Shown here one piece after another: positions 41,801-53,800 of a DNA stretch of 64,000 nucleotides (the stretch's first letter is position 1; every line of letters begins with the position of its first letter). Source of the DNA: Branchiostoma belcheri (taxonomy: Eukaryota; Chordata; Leptocardii; Amphioxiformes; Branchiostomatidae); NCBI RefSeq assembly GCF_001625305.1, contig NW_017802802.1:46690-110689 (forward strand). The letters run 5' to 3'. The position numbers and the translations under genes are program-made. The notes under the pieces are model-generated. The model worked only from the letters and a program-made list of their open reading frames with translations, did no database searches and had not been told where the DNA came from.

Positions 41801-44800
41801 GGCCAGTTTGGCCGTGGGCAGACATCGTGTAATCCGATTTACCGAAGTAAATATGTTTACACTCCGGCGTGGTTTTACACTCCGCGCTGACACGCACTTG
41901 GATGTCGTCTTAGACACAGCAGCATTGCTGGGCATTGTTGTCTGTCCATTTGTGTGTTTACGCCGGGAGTCTACTTACATGTCCCAACAGAACGCCCCAC
42001 CACATCGGGCCACTCGATCCCCCAAAAGGGGAGGTAAAATCCACACCGCGATTTCGTAATATCAATCTGCCCGCCAACTTCATCACGCGGCGCCATTCAC
42101 GGCCACGACCGGTTCAATGGCAGCGCCGCACAATGTGGGACAATGGAGGTTCAGATTGGGCTGATAATTCTGCTTATTTTACACCCCTGGCAGACAGACG
42201 GCCAGACAGGACCTCATCAATCTCGATCAGGCCTTTCATCAACAAACACATCGCACATCAGCGCAGGGAGCAGATGGTACTTCCCAGCCAGAGGAGCGCC
42301 CGGCTCCGAAACCTGATCAGTGGGGGACCCTACCTGATTTATGCTTCATATCACGGCTCTGATTGCACAGTAATTGTGCTTTTAAGCCCCCTACATTCGG
42401 GCCAGTTCATGCCACGCTTGGCATCATTTTAGTTAGGGGAATCAGATGCATTTGCACTGATCAGCTAATAGCCGTAATCCAATATATTTGACCCGCCTGC
42501 CCCTGTTTCAGCACTTCTTTCAGCCTCTTGATTTCTATCAAAATATTCGGGGCTTGATGTCCTGGATGTGTGTTTGGGCCCTGCCAGACTTCAAAAGAGA
42601 TCAGGGGGCCGTTCTGCTACCTGAATTACTCATCAATTGAATTTCTTCGAGGGGCGAAAACACTGGGAATAATGCATGTAATGCGCGGCGTGAAACTCAA
42701 TTCGCTTGGGGATTCAATGCATGTCTGCACCCAATAGCCCCGCTGATCCCACTTTCAATTGGTTTCCTTGCCCATACATGGAGTACATACTTTAATACAT
42801 GTACCCGGCGGATTCGGGCTGGGGCTAACCGACCAGCACACAACTTAATGCAATGGTCCACACCAGCTCTAAATCCATTTTCCAGGCCATTACTGGTACA
42901 GCCGGCAGGAGTCAGGGTTAAGCATGGTGAAAACTTGGGGCTGGACTTGGGCGAGACTCAGGGATTGACCTCTACATGCCGCTTACTGACAGCCAGCTGC
43001 GTGGTAGTGCTTTATATTGGGGGAGGGAAATGAGCAAAAGGTTTTCTGGCAGTAGTTGTTCACATCTGATCAATGTGCTGTTGAAGGAAGGGGAATTTTT
43101 TTCTGTGCAATATTTATACTCTAATGGGATCGGCAAAGATTCAACATTCATGTCAATGAACAACTTCTATACTTTGCTTTTCAGCTCTTTATCTGTTACT
43201 CAATTCTGAAACACATCTGTCATCAGATGGAAATCTGCAAAAGGGAGGGTGTTAATCCTTCCACTGTAGGGAGCTTTTAAAAATGCTAGCCCAAGGTGAA
43301 AAGTTAGCCCAAGGGAGGACATTGCTCATTTTACTATTTTTTAGACCATATCTAAATTAATTGAATTTTTTTTTGTCAGTTTGGATGGTCATATCAACAG
43401 TTTTCACATTTGATCTGACATTATGCCCTAGCCACAACTCTGGACCCTAAAAGTGCTGCTGTCAAGTCTCATCAAACTTTTTCTGAACCAGCCCTGCCAG
43501 GATAGGAGCTGTTTGACCTGGCCTGCCCCGTCCTGCCTGCTTTTAGGTTTTACTCCAAACTGGTGACAGTCCCTGCTAAACCCAATTTGACAAACTTTCT
43601 TATAGCTTAAACTCCACAAACATTAACAGGCTTCATCCCACTTAAACAATATTTCTTGTCTGTACGTCTTTGGAGGGCGGCGAGGCCGTGCTTAAGGCCT
43701 CAAGTTCGGACGTCAGCACTGGCAGATGTTTACTTGTGGGAACGAACTTGGGACAAAGCCGGATTTCTGTATATAAAAAGGGTCTGATTAACTGATTTCA
43801 ATCCATTAGGGCATTTTGGGATGGAGGATCCCGGGTTAAGAAGGTTAACCATTCTGCGTGCTGACAACAGCTGGTTTTGCTCGCTGGCAGAATCTGTTTT
43901 AGCGAAGTTTCCAGGATGAATTAAACAAACATGAAGGGTGGATTTTGATGGCCTCCTCAAGTGTCCTTATACAGGCCTGCAGTATGTCCGTGCCTCCTGA
44001 TTACATCGCACCATTCGTTTCTTTTTCAAACAAATAACTCTATAGATGGCGTGAGCAAATTCGTAGCTAACCTTACGGTGCGGTCACGTTCATAGTAGGC
44101 CATAGTACAATTTTGATGTTGTAGGATTTTCAAGCAGGTTGTGACAGAAACGCTATCAAGGACCTAAGAGTAAGACAATGTTTTCTGTACTCACATAACA
44201 AATGAATTTTGTATGACATATGCATGACTATCAACAAAACCACCAATTTTGACACCTGTAAATTTATTGCCAAAAGGCTACCTCAGCAGGTAGAAGGTCC
44301 AAAGTGTTCTATTGTGATTTATCTCCACATATTTGTGCAACCATTGCCAGTTGTGTATTGTGAGCTAAACCGCTGCAGCTTTTCACTTCATTGTGCCTCG
44401 TGGACACAAGGCCATTTTTTGTCCCAGCAGATGCCCATGGTACCTTGACCGACTGTGTCTGGCAGTTGAAATCAATTTACTGTGACACTTTATGGCAGTT
44501 AAGTTGAAAGGCAAGAACATACCAGTCTATTTGTAGTATTTCCTTCTTCAGTTTGGATTGGCAGGTCTCATAATGCAAAGCAGTTTTTGAATATTTGCTT
44601 GGCAATGGCCCAGGAGGTATGACATTAGAGTTTTTTTATCCCACATGTAATACAGGACAATGAGAAGGGTTTTTTTATTTCCTGAGGCGATATCTGCTAT
44701 GGCCTTTGATTTTATCTGTAATAGTATATAATTATTCAGATCTCACTTGTAGTTTAGACCCATTTCTCTAACAGGTATTTGCTTTCCTTGAATCATTACT

Positions 44801-47800
44801 TGGGGGGGCATTCCTGTATATACATGTAGGCATGACCATACCTTTAGATTAAAAAGCATTGTGCCATCATGATAAGAATGTCATCCGACTCAAATGATTA
44901 ATGAGAAAGAGATTCAAATCAGTAGATCATCACAGATAGACACACCTGCAAAATTGATCTGGCCTTCACAAAGTTAAATTCCTGTCCTGGTATTCTGCAT
45001 ATTTTGCAGCATATGCCAACCACATACAACCATTTTTTTCAGCCCACAATACAGCCTTGTTCAGCGCTGTATGCCAAGCGATTCAGAGTGGGAAATACTT
45101 GAGCCAGTCGTATTTAAGATATGTGAAGTGAAGAGGGAAGAAAGGACAGGTGGGGCTTAATTGATGTATAGTGTGCTGTGACCTTGAACAGGGGCACCAC
45201 CCATTAGTAAACAGCGTCTTTGTGCCGTCAGGTGGGTTTGTCCAAGGTGGATGGGTCCCGTACATTGCAATCATAGCCAACATTCAAGACCAACAGTCAA
45301 CACAGCCCTGAGATACCCCGCTTTTGACAAGATTCTACAGGGCTCAAAATACCACCTGCATATGCAGGAATTTCTGATGTCTACCTGCACCTAACCTGCA
45401 CAAGTCCATGTACTGAATTTGTACACAAATGTAGGTTTCTATGGATTTTTATTTCCTGCATTGACTGGTACCACCTCTGAAGTATACAAACAGTTTTGCA
45501 TGTATGTATGATCCATACCTCTGATAGGTACAGGTAAATTTAATTGTCTGGTGCAGGTAATTGTCAATGTTACCTGCACCTGCAGAAAAAAAGGATTTGG
45601 AGCCCTGCCCTGAGATATCCCACTTTGGACCGGATTCAAGGTCTGTCCATTGTTATGTATGTTTGGGTATGACATATATGTGTACACATTGTCAGGTGTT
45701 TCTACCATGATTATTGGGCCCTCAGGAAGGAATCTTGTTGATCGTCTGATATCTTGGCTCCGTGTTTCTACTCACACAGTTTACTGCTACTGCTCTTTAC
45801 TTTTTTTCGCAGGGGAGACTTCTTTTTCAAGGATGTTTTGATCTATGACATGTTTTGTTCTTTGGATTCTTTGCCATGTTTGTCTCTTTCTATGGAGCTA
45901 TTTTCAACATGAAAAATGCTACATTTTTTGCCTTTGCTGGAATTATATAGTCTGCAAAGTAAGACACTGTGTTTCAATGGACGATATGTATATCAAAAAC
46001 CCTTTCGTGACAGTAACAGCCAAACTACAAGAAAGCAACATTTCCAACCACAGGTGTCATCAACTAAAAGAACAAATCCCAGACCACTTATCCTTCCCCC
46101 TTCATACCGAAATATTTTCCACATCAAAAATAAACTTTCGAGGGGAATCCATTGTGTCCCTGCCGTTCCATCAACATGCGGCCATTGTTGGGGAGAGATT
46201 TCGGCATCCCGGCCTGATACCATCTCTCATTCCTGCAGGCTACGAAGCCAATCAGTGACTCTTTTCATTGTCAAATTCTTGGGGCGAGTAATGGACTTGG
46301 GGACATTCTGACATATAAAGGGTCGTGGGAACAGGTAAAGAAAATGGGGATTAACGTTTGTAGTATCTAAGGAAAACAGTATCCTCAGGACTTGTTGAAA
46401 GCTTTGCTGCCAAGGTCATGCTTTCAGAGCTGTTCTGATGTAGTGTATAAATGTTTGTTGTTGAATAATGTTGAATAAGAAAAAACAGCCAGAAGGGGGT
46501 TGGCTTTAACAAAACTTTTAAGTCAATAAACAATCTAGAGGTGCATAGACAACTTAACTATGAGCCACAGAGACTTACGTATGAGGTCAAGGCTTTTCAA
46601 TCTAACCATGTTAGAAAAAAATGCACAAAATGTTGACGGAAAAAAATTTACAGTGAATCAAACCAAGACTTGTTAATCATCCAAAACTCTTCCTCGATGT
46701 AATATAATCTTGCCTCTAACTGGACCAAACTATTTAAGTCTGACTTTCATGAAGCTTGTATTTCCTTATTGTACATTTGTATATATTATTGAACAGTAAC
46801 AATCAAAAGGACAAATGAGTGTGTATCAGATAAAGTTGATACAGGTCAGAGTATAACCTTGATGTTAGCTCTCAGAGTAAGTATACATGTGTCTTTGTCC
46901 AAGCTTGCTTCCATCCATAAACATGCACCATATAGGCTTGCTACATCAAGATTTCCAGGGTTGACTATTGTAGTTATAAATCCACCATTTATTATCAGAA
47001 GTGGGGTTTGTTTCCCATCTTGACAGATTATGAATGATGATATTCAATAATCCCAGGCCATCACTCTCCATTCCATTGAGTACTATAAAGTATAATCAAC
47101 ATGACTTGTCCATGGCCAGTGCACAGACACTCGGACTAAGCCACTGGGACCGGCCCTATGAACATGTTGTAGATGCCGACGGGAGATGCGCCGTCATCAG
47201 CGCGCCCGTCTTAAGCCGAGGGTTTAGCGTTTGGTGAAGTTCGGGGCAAGAGATCTGGAGTAGGCAAATCAAGCGGCACTTGCAGGGCCCTCATCTGGCA
47301 TTTTGGCAGTGATAAGGTTAATTGTGTTTAGACAGACAATTTGGAAACTTCTGCCCGCACTTATCTCCCCCGACAAACTTTCCCAAATGATAGACTGCCT
47401 TATGGTCTTTTGATTGCCCAGCCAAAGTGCAATTGGCCGGCCTGCCCTGCCCTGATATGGGCGCATTAGGGAGGGTGATCAGAAGATAATGAAAGATGCA
47501 GACACCTGGCACCATAATCCATCATATAGGAGGCTCCCGGATCCCTGCAGATAGATAACGCCGCTTCGTTTTCTTAGGATTCCCCCACTTTAACGTCGCC
47601 GACACCATATCTCATATCTGAAGGAGCAGTCTGGCCTTTGCTTGATTTCCTTAATGTTGGCTGAACTTGTATCGCTTGGCGGGGATTCTCGGGGCAAGGA
47701 AGCGGCGTCTCGGCCAGGCTTCCCCCGAACACACGTCCCAGTATAGCTCCTCCTAAATCTTCGTTTCTCGGATTCGTCTTTTTTGCGCGCGGTGATCAGA

Positions 47801-50800
47801 AGCGAGGGCTGGCCTTTGATATCTGCACGGGCATCTAGACGCAAGGATTACCTACAATTTCCCTTGGATTTCAGGACTGACAGGCCCCACAAATCTTCCT
47901 CCTCTTCCTCCCTCACTGTTACCCTCCCAAACAGATACCACTCAACACTGAGAACGCTTGATCCGGATGGTGGACTCTATGTACTACACACACATGTATA
48001 CAGGCTAGGTACAACCTGCAAGAGTTATCGTACATGGCCTTTACCCAACAGATTGCCACAAACCAACATCTTTACCTCGGCCTGCCCTCCCAACTGCTCG
48101 GACTCCTCTCTGCCTGCAGGCAGCTACAACAGACGAGGTCTGTACCGCTAATATCAACACCATCTCCCAGCATATTTGATAAGAAGCAATGATTTAATAT
48201 AGGGTCATCACCGGCCGATGCAAAGACCATGCCTGATTTAATTTGGGGCTCGGAGCCATGTTCCATTTGACCAGAGCCTCATGGCCTCCGTATTGACGCA
48301 GGGTTGAGATAGGGGGAGATATATTGCCCCATGGTAGACACCTGTTGCGCTGGCTATTATTTCACACATCAGTATAGCCAGGATGGAGTAGCCTAGGGTG
48401 GGAGTGGGATGGGAGAGAAAGCTGAACACACCGTGCTGGCGCACGGAATGAACCAAGCCTTTTTAATGAAAGTTTATTGCAAATTTTAGCCTCAAGGCTG
48501 ATTGGAAACAAGAGAGTGATATAGAAATAACAGGGCTCGAAATATTTTTTGTGCATAACTGCACTGATTCAGGTAATATTGGAAATAATCTACATTCTTC
48601 AGTTTCTTCATTTTTAAGCTGTAATTTCTTGTATTTGTATGTTAAAGAGTGCAAAATTCTACACAAAGCACGCAGACAGACACACCAAAACAAAACCACC
48701 ATTTTAACAAAGGTGGACAGCTCCTTCTGATTCAGGATGTTGATGGTATGCTGTTAAGACTCCTACAAAATGTTCTTGCAATTACCTCTGAAGGATGTTG
48801 ACATTCCTGGAAGACACAAAGAGACTCTTATGTGAAGAAGAGCACCAGCTGCAGGTGTGAATTGTTCAGTCACATTTTTTTCTTAACCCTCACCTGTTTT
48901 CCTACAGATTGGCAAATTTTCAAACCATCTGAAACATTATTTCATGCATTGTAGAAGCAATTTTTTTTGAGGGAAATATTTTTCCCCTCCCAACAGGCAA
49001 ACAGCTAATGCATTTCAAACAAACTGTATTTGTTGAATCAGCCAAAATGTACTAACCCTATTTCTGAAATCAGAAATAATTTTTTGCAAGGCCTTATATG
49101 TTGTAATTATATAAAACACAAGATTTCCACAGCTTTCACTGTTTGAGTCAAGCAATCCTTTAATTTCTCCCTATCCATATTGTCCCAGTCAGTTCAAATC
49201 GGAATTCGATCACATCCTGTGTCAGGATCTTTCCATCACGATTCCCAGTGAAATTCAACATGGCCTGTGGCCATTTCCCACAGACCCCATAGAATTTGTT
49301 ACATTGAAAATATATTGGCAACAAGTTGTATACATTATGTAACCTACAGTTTACTGGACTGTCCAATGTCAAGTCCCAACAGTGACTTGAAATATCCTCA
49401 TTCAAGGTCTAGCTTTGAATACTAAATTTTATTGTCTTGCATAGTGCTATATAAGGTGTTCATGGTTCATCCAGCTAATAATTTGTCCTTTGGAAATGTC
49501 CATTTCTAGGCCTCAGTACTCTGATGTTAATGAATGGATTTAGAAAATACTGTACATGGATGATCAAAACTGGATGATCAAAATGAAAAGGAAATAATGC
49601 CATAATGGCAATTATTTCTCTCACAAACAGTTTTTACTATGATCCATACTTTGTAATAACTTCTGAGTAGTACATGTAAAACTTGTCTGGTGCAGGTAAT
49701 TTTCAATGTTTCCTGTACTAGTGCAGGTATGCAGAAAAAAGTATTTTGAGTCCTGAGTTACGATGTACCTCCTGAATCTAGTTCTAACCTCCCCTATCAG
49801 TTGTACAACCCAGCCAACACGGAGCGGGACTCAACTCTCGATGTTGATGAAGATTAGGACGAAGCAAACCGGACCATTACTCAAAAGTTATCGACTTAAT
49901 AGCACTTGTATGGCGTGAGCAGGCGCCAGTAACGTGCCACCTTACTTTGTATTCTAGATAAGATCCACACCCGGCATTAAGGCCCCATCAGTATTAAACT
50001 ATTTACTCAGATTTAGCACTTTGCCATCCTTACAGAGGGAGATAGCCTTAATTGCGCTGCCGGATCAATACCCGTGTCTTATCAAAGTTGTCTTCCTTGT
50101 AAGTCGGGGAGTATCTGCGCTGATACCACGTAATTCCTGTGGCACCGACGGTTAAGATTCTTTTGAAGTGATTCCCATTTGCCCCCTGATGCACGCGGGA
50201 AATAGATTCGGGGGCTTGTACAACTTTGTCCTAATCCGCCGAGCCGCCGGCCGCACTCGTGTCCGGTGGCGTTTGAAAGTCGTGATCAGGATATAATGGT
50301 CGACATTGGGCTGGCGGCCCCAGATTTAAACTACATTTGGCACAGCCAGCAGATAGAGCAAGGTTTAATGTTAGGGTGTACTTGGAACTTAATGCGGAAG
50401 GAAATTTTACGTCTTGTGTGGAACGAATTCAGCTTCTTGATTTAAAGATACTTCTCTCTGAATGTCCAGTCACCAAGTAAGGTTTATACCCTAATTTAAC
50501 ACATCAAGATATAAAATACATTTTTGCACTTAGCTACTAGCAGATTAGACTATGATCATTTATTTGCTTCAAAAAGGACAATCACTTATAGCCAATTGTT
50601 TTAGCAAATAAGGCAATATCATGTTATGGTCCTAATAACTACCTTGTTTGCTTGGAGCATGTATGATATGATAATCCTATAAGTTTCATATTATCCAATG
50701 ATTTCTAGTAGTATTTGAATATTTCTGAGCTCATGGCCAGGCAAATTCTATGGCTTGTCTAAGTTATAAACAGACCCACTTTCACTGAAAATATTAAAAA

Positions 50801-53800
50801 ACACAGATTGTTGAACCTCATAAAATGCCCTTTGAAATTCGTGTGCATTGTAAAATAACACATTCAAACAAAGTGTTTGTGAATAAATTGTCAAGTACAA
50901 CAAACACCATATTTCAAACCCCCAAGATCATAACAAAATAGTATCTAGAAATCCATGTCCTTGGTGGTGGCTGCTCACATGTGTTCTCTAATATTGAGTC
51001 ACCTTCATTAGACCATATGCATGTAATATTGTAAGTCCATTTTGACCATGACATCCAATCTAAAAAAAAACGAAAAAAAGTTCAGTTGTTTCAAAGTTTT
51101 CCATGAGTCAGAGGCAGGCCGAGGCAAGACGCATGGTCAGTTTATCAGAGCAGATCTATAGTTTTCAATTATGCATTGACTTTAGTAACTTGAAATTGCA
51201 ATTAAAGCACTCGAGAGCCGGCCCTGGAAAAAAGTTAATGCCCCGGCGGCGCTGCGTATCAGAGACACTCAATAACCGTGATGAATTGGCAGTAGACCTT
51301 GTCCCTTGATCAAGACCCCCAGCTTCCACCCCAGCCTTCATATCACCTCCAAAATATGATCCTAATGACAGGAAAAATTAATGTGGACCCGAAATATTCG
51401 CCAGAATTTATTGGATTAAATCGCCTCAAAAATTTCCAAATGAAGTCGTTTGACCCTTGCGGGAAGCGTTGCATCGTGCCGTGTCCGTAATTCGGCCGGT
51501 AATCTCATAACTTGCATCATTAAGAACTTCTGGGATCTCAGCGAGTGGCCTTTATTAAATTGCATTAATAATAGGCGTGTAATTGTATTAAAAATTAATG
51601 GCAGAGTATGCATAATTCAATTTGCCCCATTGGCCATTTGAGCCGGGGTTTGCCCTGCCAAGTGGACCGCCGGGCAGGAAGACAAAAGAGGAAACAGAAA
51701 GGAAGAACTACAAAATCTTTACACTTCACTCAAGCAGACTGTTCTCGTAAGAAATGCTCTCAAGGTTTCCCAAAACACAGATTATTAGGTTCTTTTTTTC
51801 ATTTCTTTGCTGAAACTTTTGTTAAAACTCGTCGAAGGTGCCAGCCATGACCAGACTGTTGCCGATCGATATTGTCTATCATTGATCGCGAGAGGGTCCG
51901 CCCGCCCTGCACATGTACCTCCGTGGAAGCCCCATAAAATTCTATGTATAATTGATATCACCTCCCCTCCTTAAAGATGTTTTCCCTCTCTCCTCAATGT
52001 CACCCTCGAAAAAGCACTTCTCACCTCAAGTTCGAACCATGATTTGATCGATCGTGATTGGAGTTCTGCGTATATATTTTTTATTGTCGTGCAAGCTGGC
52101 TGACTTTGTTGAGCCAGAATACCAACTCACAAAAGGAACTATTGGAAAAACTTACCACTATGCAATAAAGCACTTGTATTAGCTTTTGATCCCGTTTGCT
52201 TTTATGTTAGATGTTGTCCAAAGAAATTGTCCGATTTGTTACTCCCACATCTGTTCTGTGTATTGCTGGACTGCTAGGTTGAGTTTGTACTTCTCTCTTA
52301 CAAAGTGATATCAAAATGGATGAGTGCAGGTAAACATCAGAAATACCTCAGTCCATAACTCCAGCTTTACCATGCACTAACCTGCATATGCAGGTTGGCT
52401 TTCCAACCCTGGACTGTCCAGTATATCGTAGCGGCTTTCGAATGATTTGAAAATCTGGTAATAGTACACCCAGGCTTTCAAATCATTCGAAAGCCGCTGT
52501 CATCAAAATGATGACGAATGATTTGACAAAGGTTCTGCATGAAAAAAATATGTCAATAGAAGAAGAGCGAGAGTGCCATGTGTTTTTTTATTTGTCTCTC
52601 ACACAACAGCTTGACATGAAATTGACAAATGGCTCCCCTTTTCATGTAACACCACATAAAACTTTCTCCACACTGAAAATCAAAATAATAGATCAAAGAT
52701 CACGGCCTAGAAAATAAGATCAAATGTGCTGGAAGGAAAATGAAAAAAACAACAACATGTTTTTGTGTCTGTAGAAATACTGCACAATGCCCATACACCC
52801 TTCAACATGCTGTGAGTTAAAGACATCAGTTATATACATGAACGGCCATGGACAACAGCTTAACATCTCATCTTATGAAGGACTCCGGGATCCGGCCCTT
52901 TACAGTAGTGTGCAGGTTGGGTGAGCGACAACAGCTGGGATTCGAACTCCCAATCTTTAGGTCCAAAACCAGGGTTGCTAACTGCTGGACTAGATACACT
53001 CAGTGCCTGTAGACAAGTTTACAGATGATATTTTCTGTGTTAGACAGCTGTACCTTGAAGTACTTCTGTTGTACTCATACTGTATGAATTTCTATTCATA
53101 GGGGACAGAGGGCATTGCTGTCCATACATGATATTGTCCACCTACATGTATACAAATAATCAACGGTCCCTTATTTTGACATAGCAGGAATTTCCAGTAT
53201 CCAAACTGAGAATTTATTTAGTAATTATTAAGTATATGTATTTAGTTTTGAAACTAGAAGTATTCTTTTGCTCATTCTTACCAAATAAACCTTCTCAAAC
53301 CCTCATTTATTCATTCTTTCTTTCTTTCATAAACCCTCCATTTTGTTCCCTCCCCAGATACATGAAGTACCTCTACCCTTACGAATGTGAGACCAAGAAG
53401 TTGAGTTCCCCGCTGGAGCTCCAGGCGGCGATCGACGGGAACCGGCGGGAGAGCCGGCGTGCCAGCTTCTCGTACCAGTATGGCTCGGCGCCCACCATGA
53501 TCCCCCCACAGGCCAGACTCCTCGCCACCGGCAACGGGACACCGCACAGCGCTTCTGGTACGTCTTCTCTCACACTCACAAGTTTACTGGCAAAGACACA
53601 AGAAATCTTAGATTCCAAACCTTTGGGAAGCATAATGCTTTATATTCACAATAACTGCTGACTTTCCCTTTATTTTTTGGTACCACCAATGAATAGCTAG
53701 AGCCAGCCTACAATTAAAACAAGCAACAGTTTTCCATCAGCTATATCACAGTTTTGCCTCATAGATATCAGTATGTTACATGTTTGTACATGTATGGGAT

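Larger units (their letters stand above)
39374..53357 (+). other. intron 3 (rest)
   Basis: This is a 14.0-kb intron with two SINE fragments, a family E MITE and partial relatives, a perfect 69-nt hairpin and several repeat-poor blocks. 43.0-45.3, 45.7-47.0 and 50.4-51.0 kb show nothing recognisable. No additional exon was found. Confidence 0.8.

Noticed and set aside
41935-42432. 165-codon open frame in intron 3
   Set aside because: It starts at TTG and has no recognisable domain or splice signals. It lies in a block better explained as regulatory DNA.
45845-46258. 137-codon open frame with ATG and a hydrophobic, Cys-rich start
   Set aside because: It is composed of T-rich low-information sequence. 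A second long frame overlaps it, and no family is recognised.
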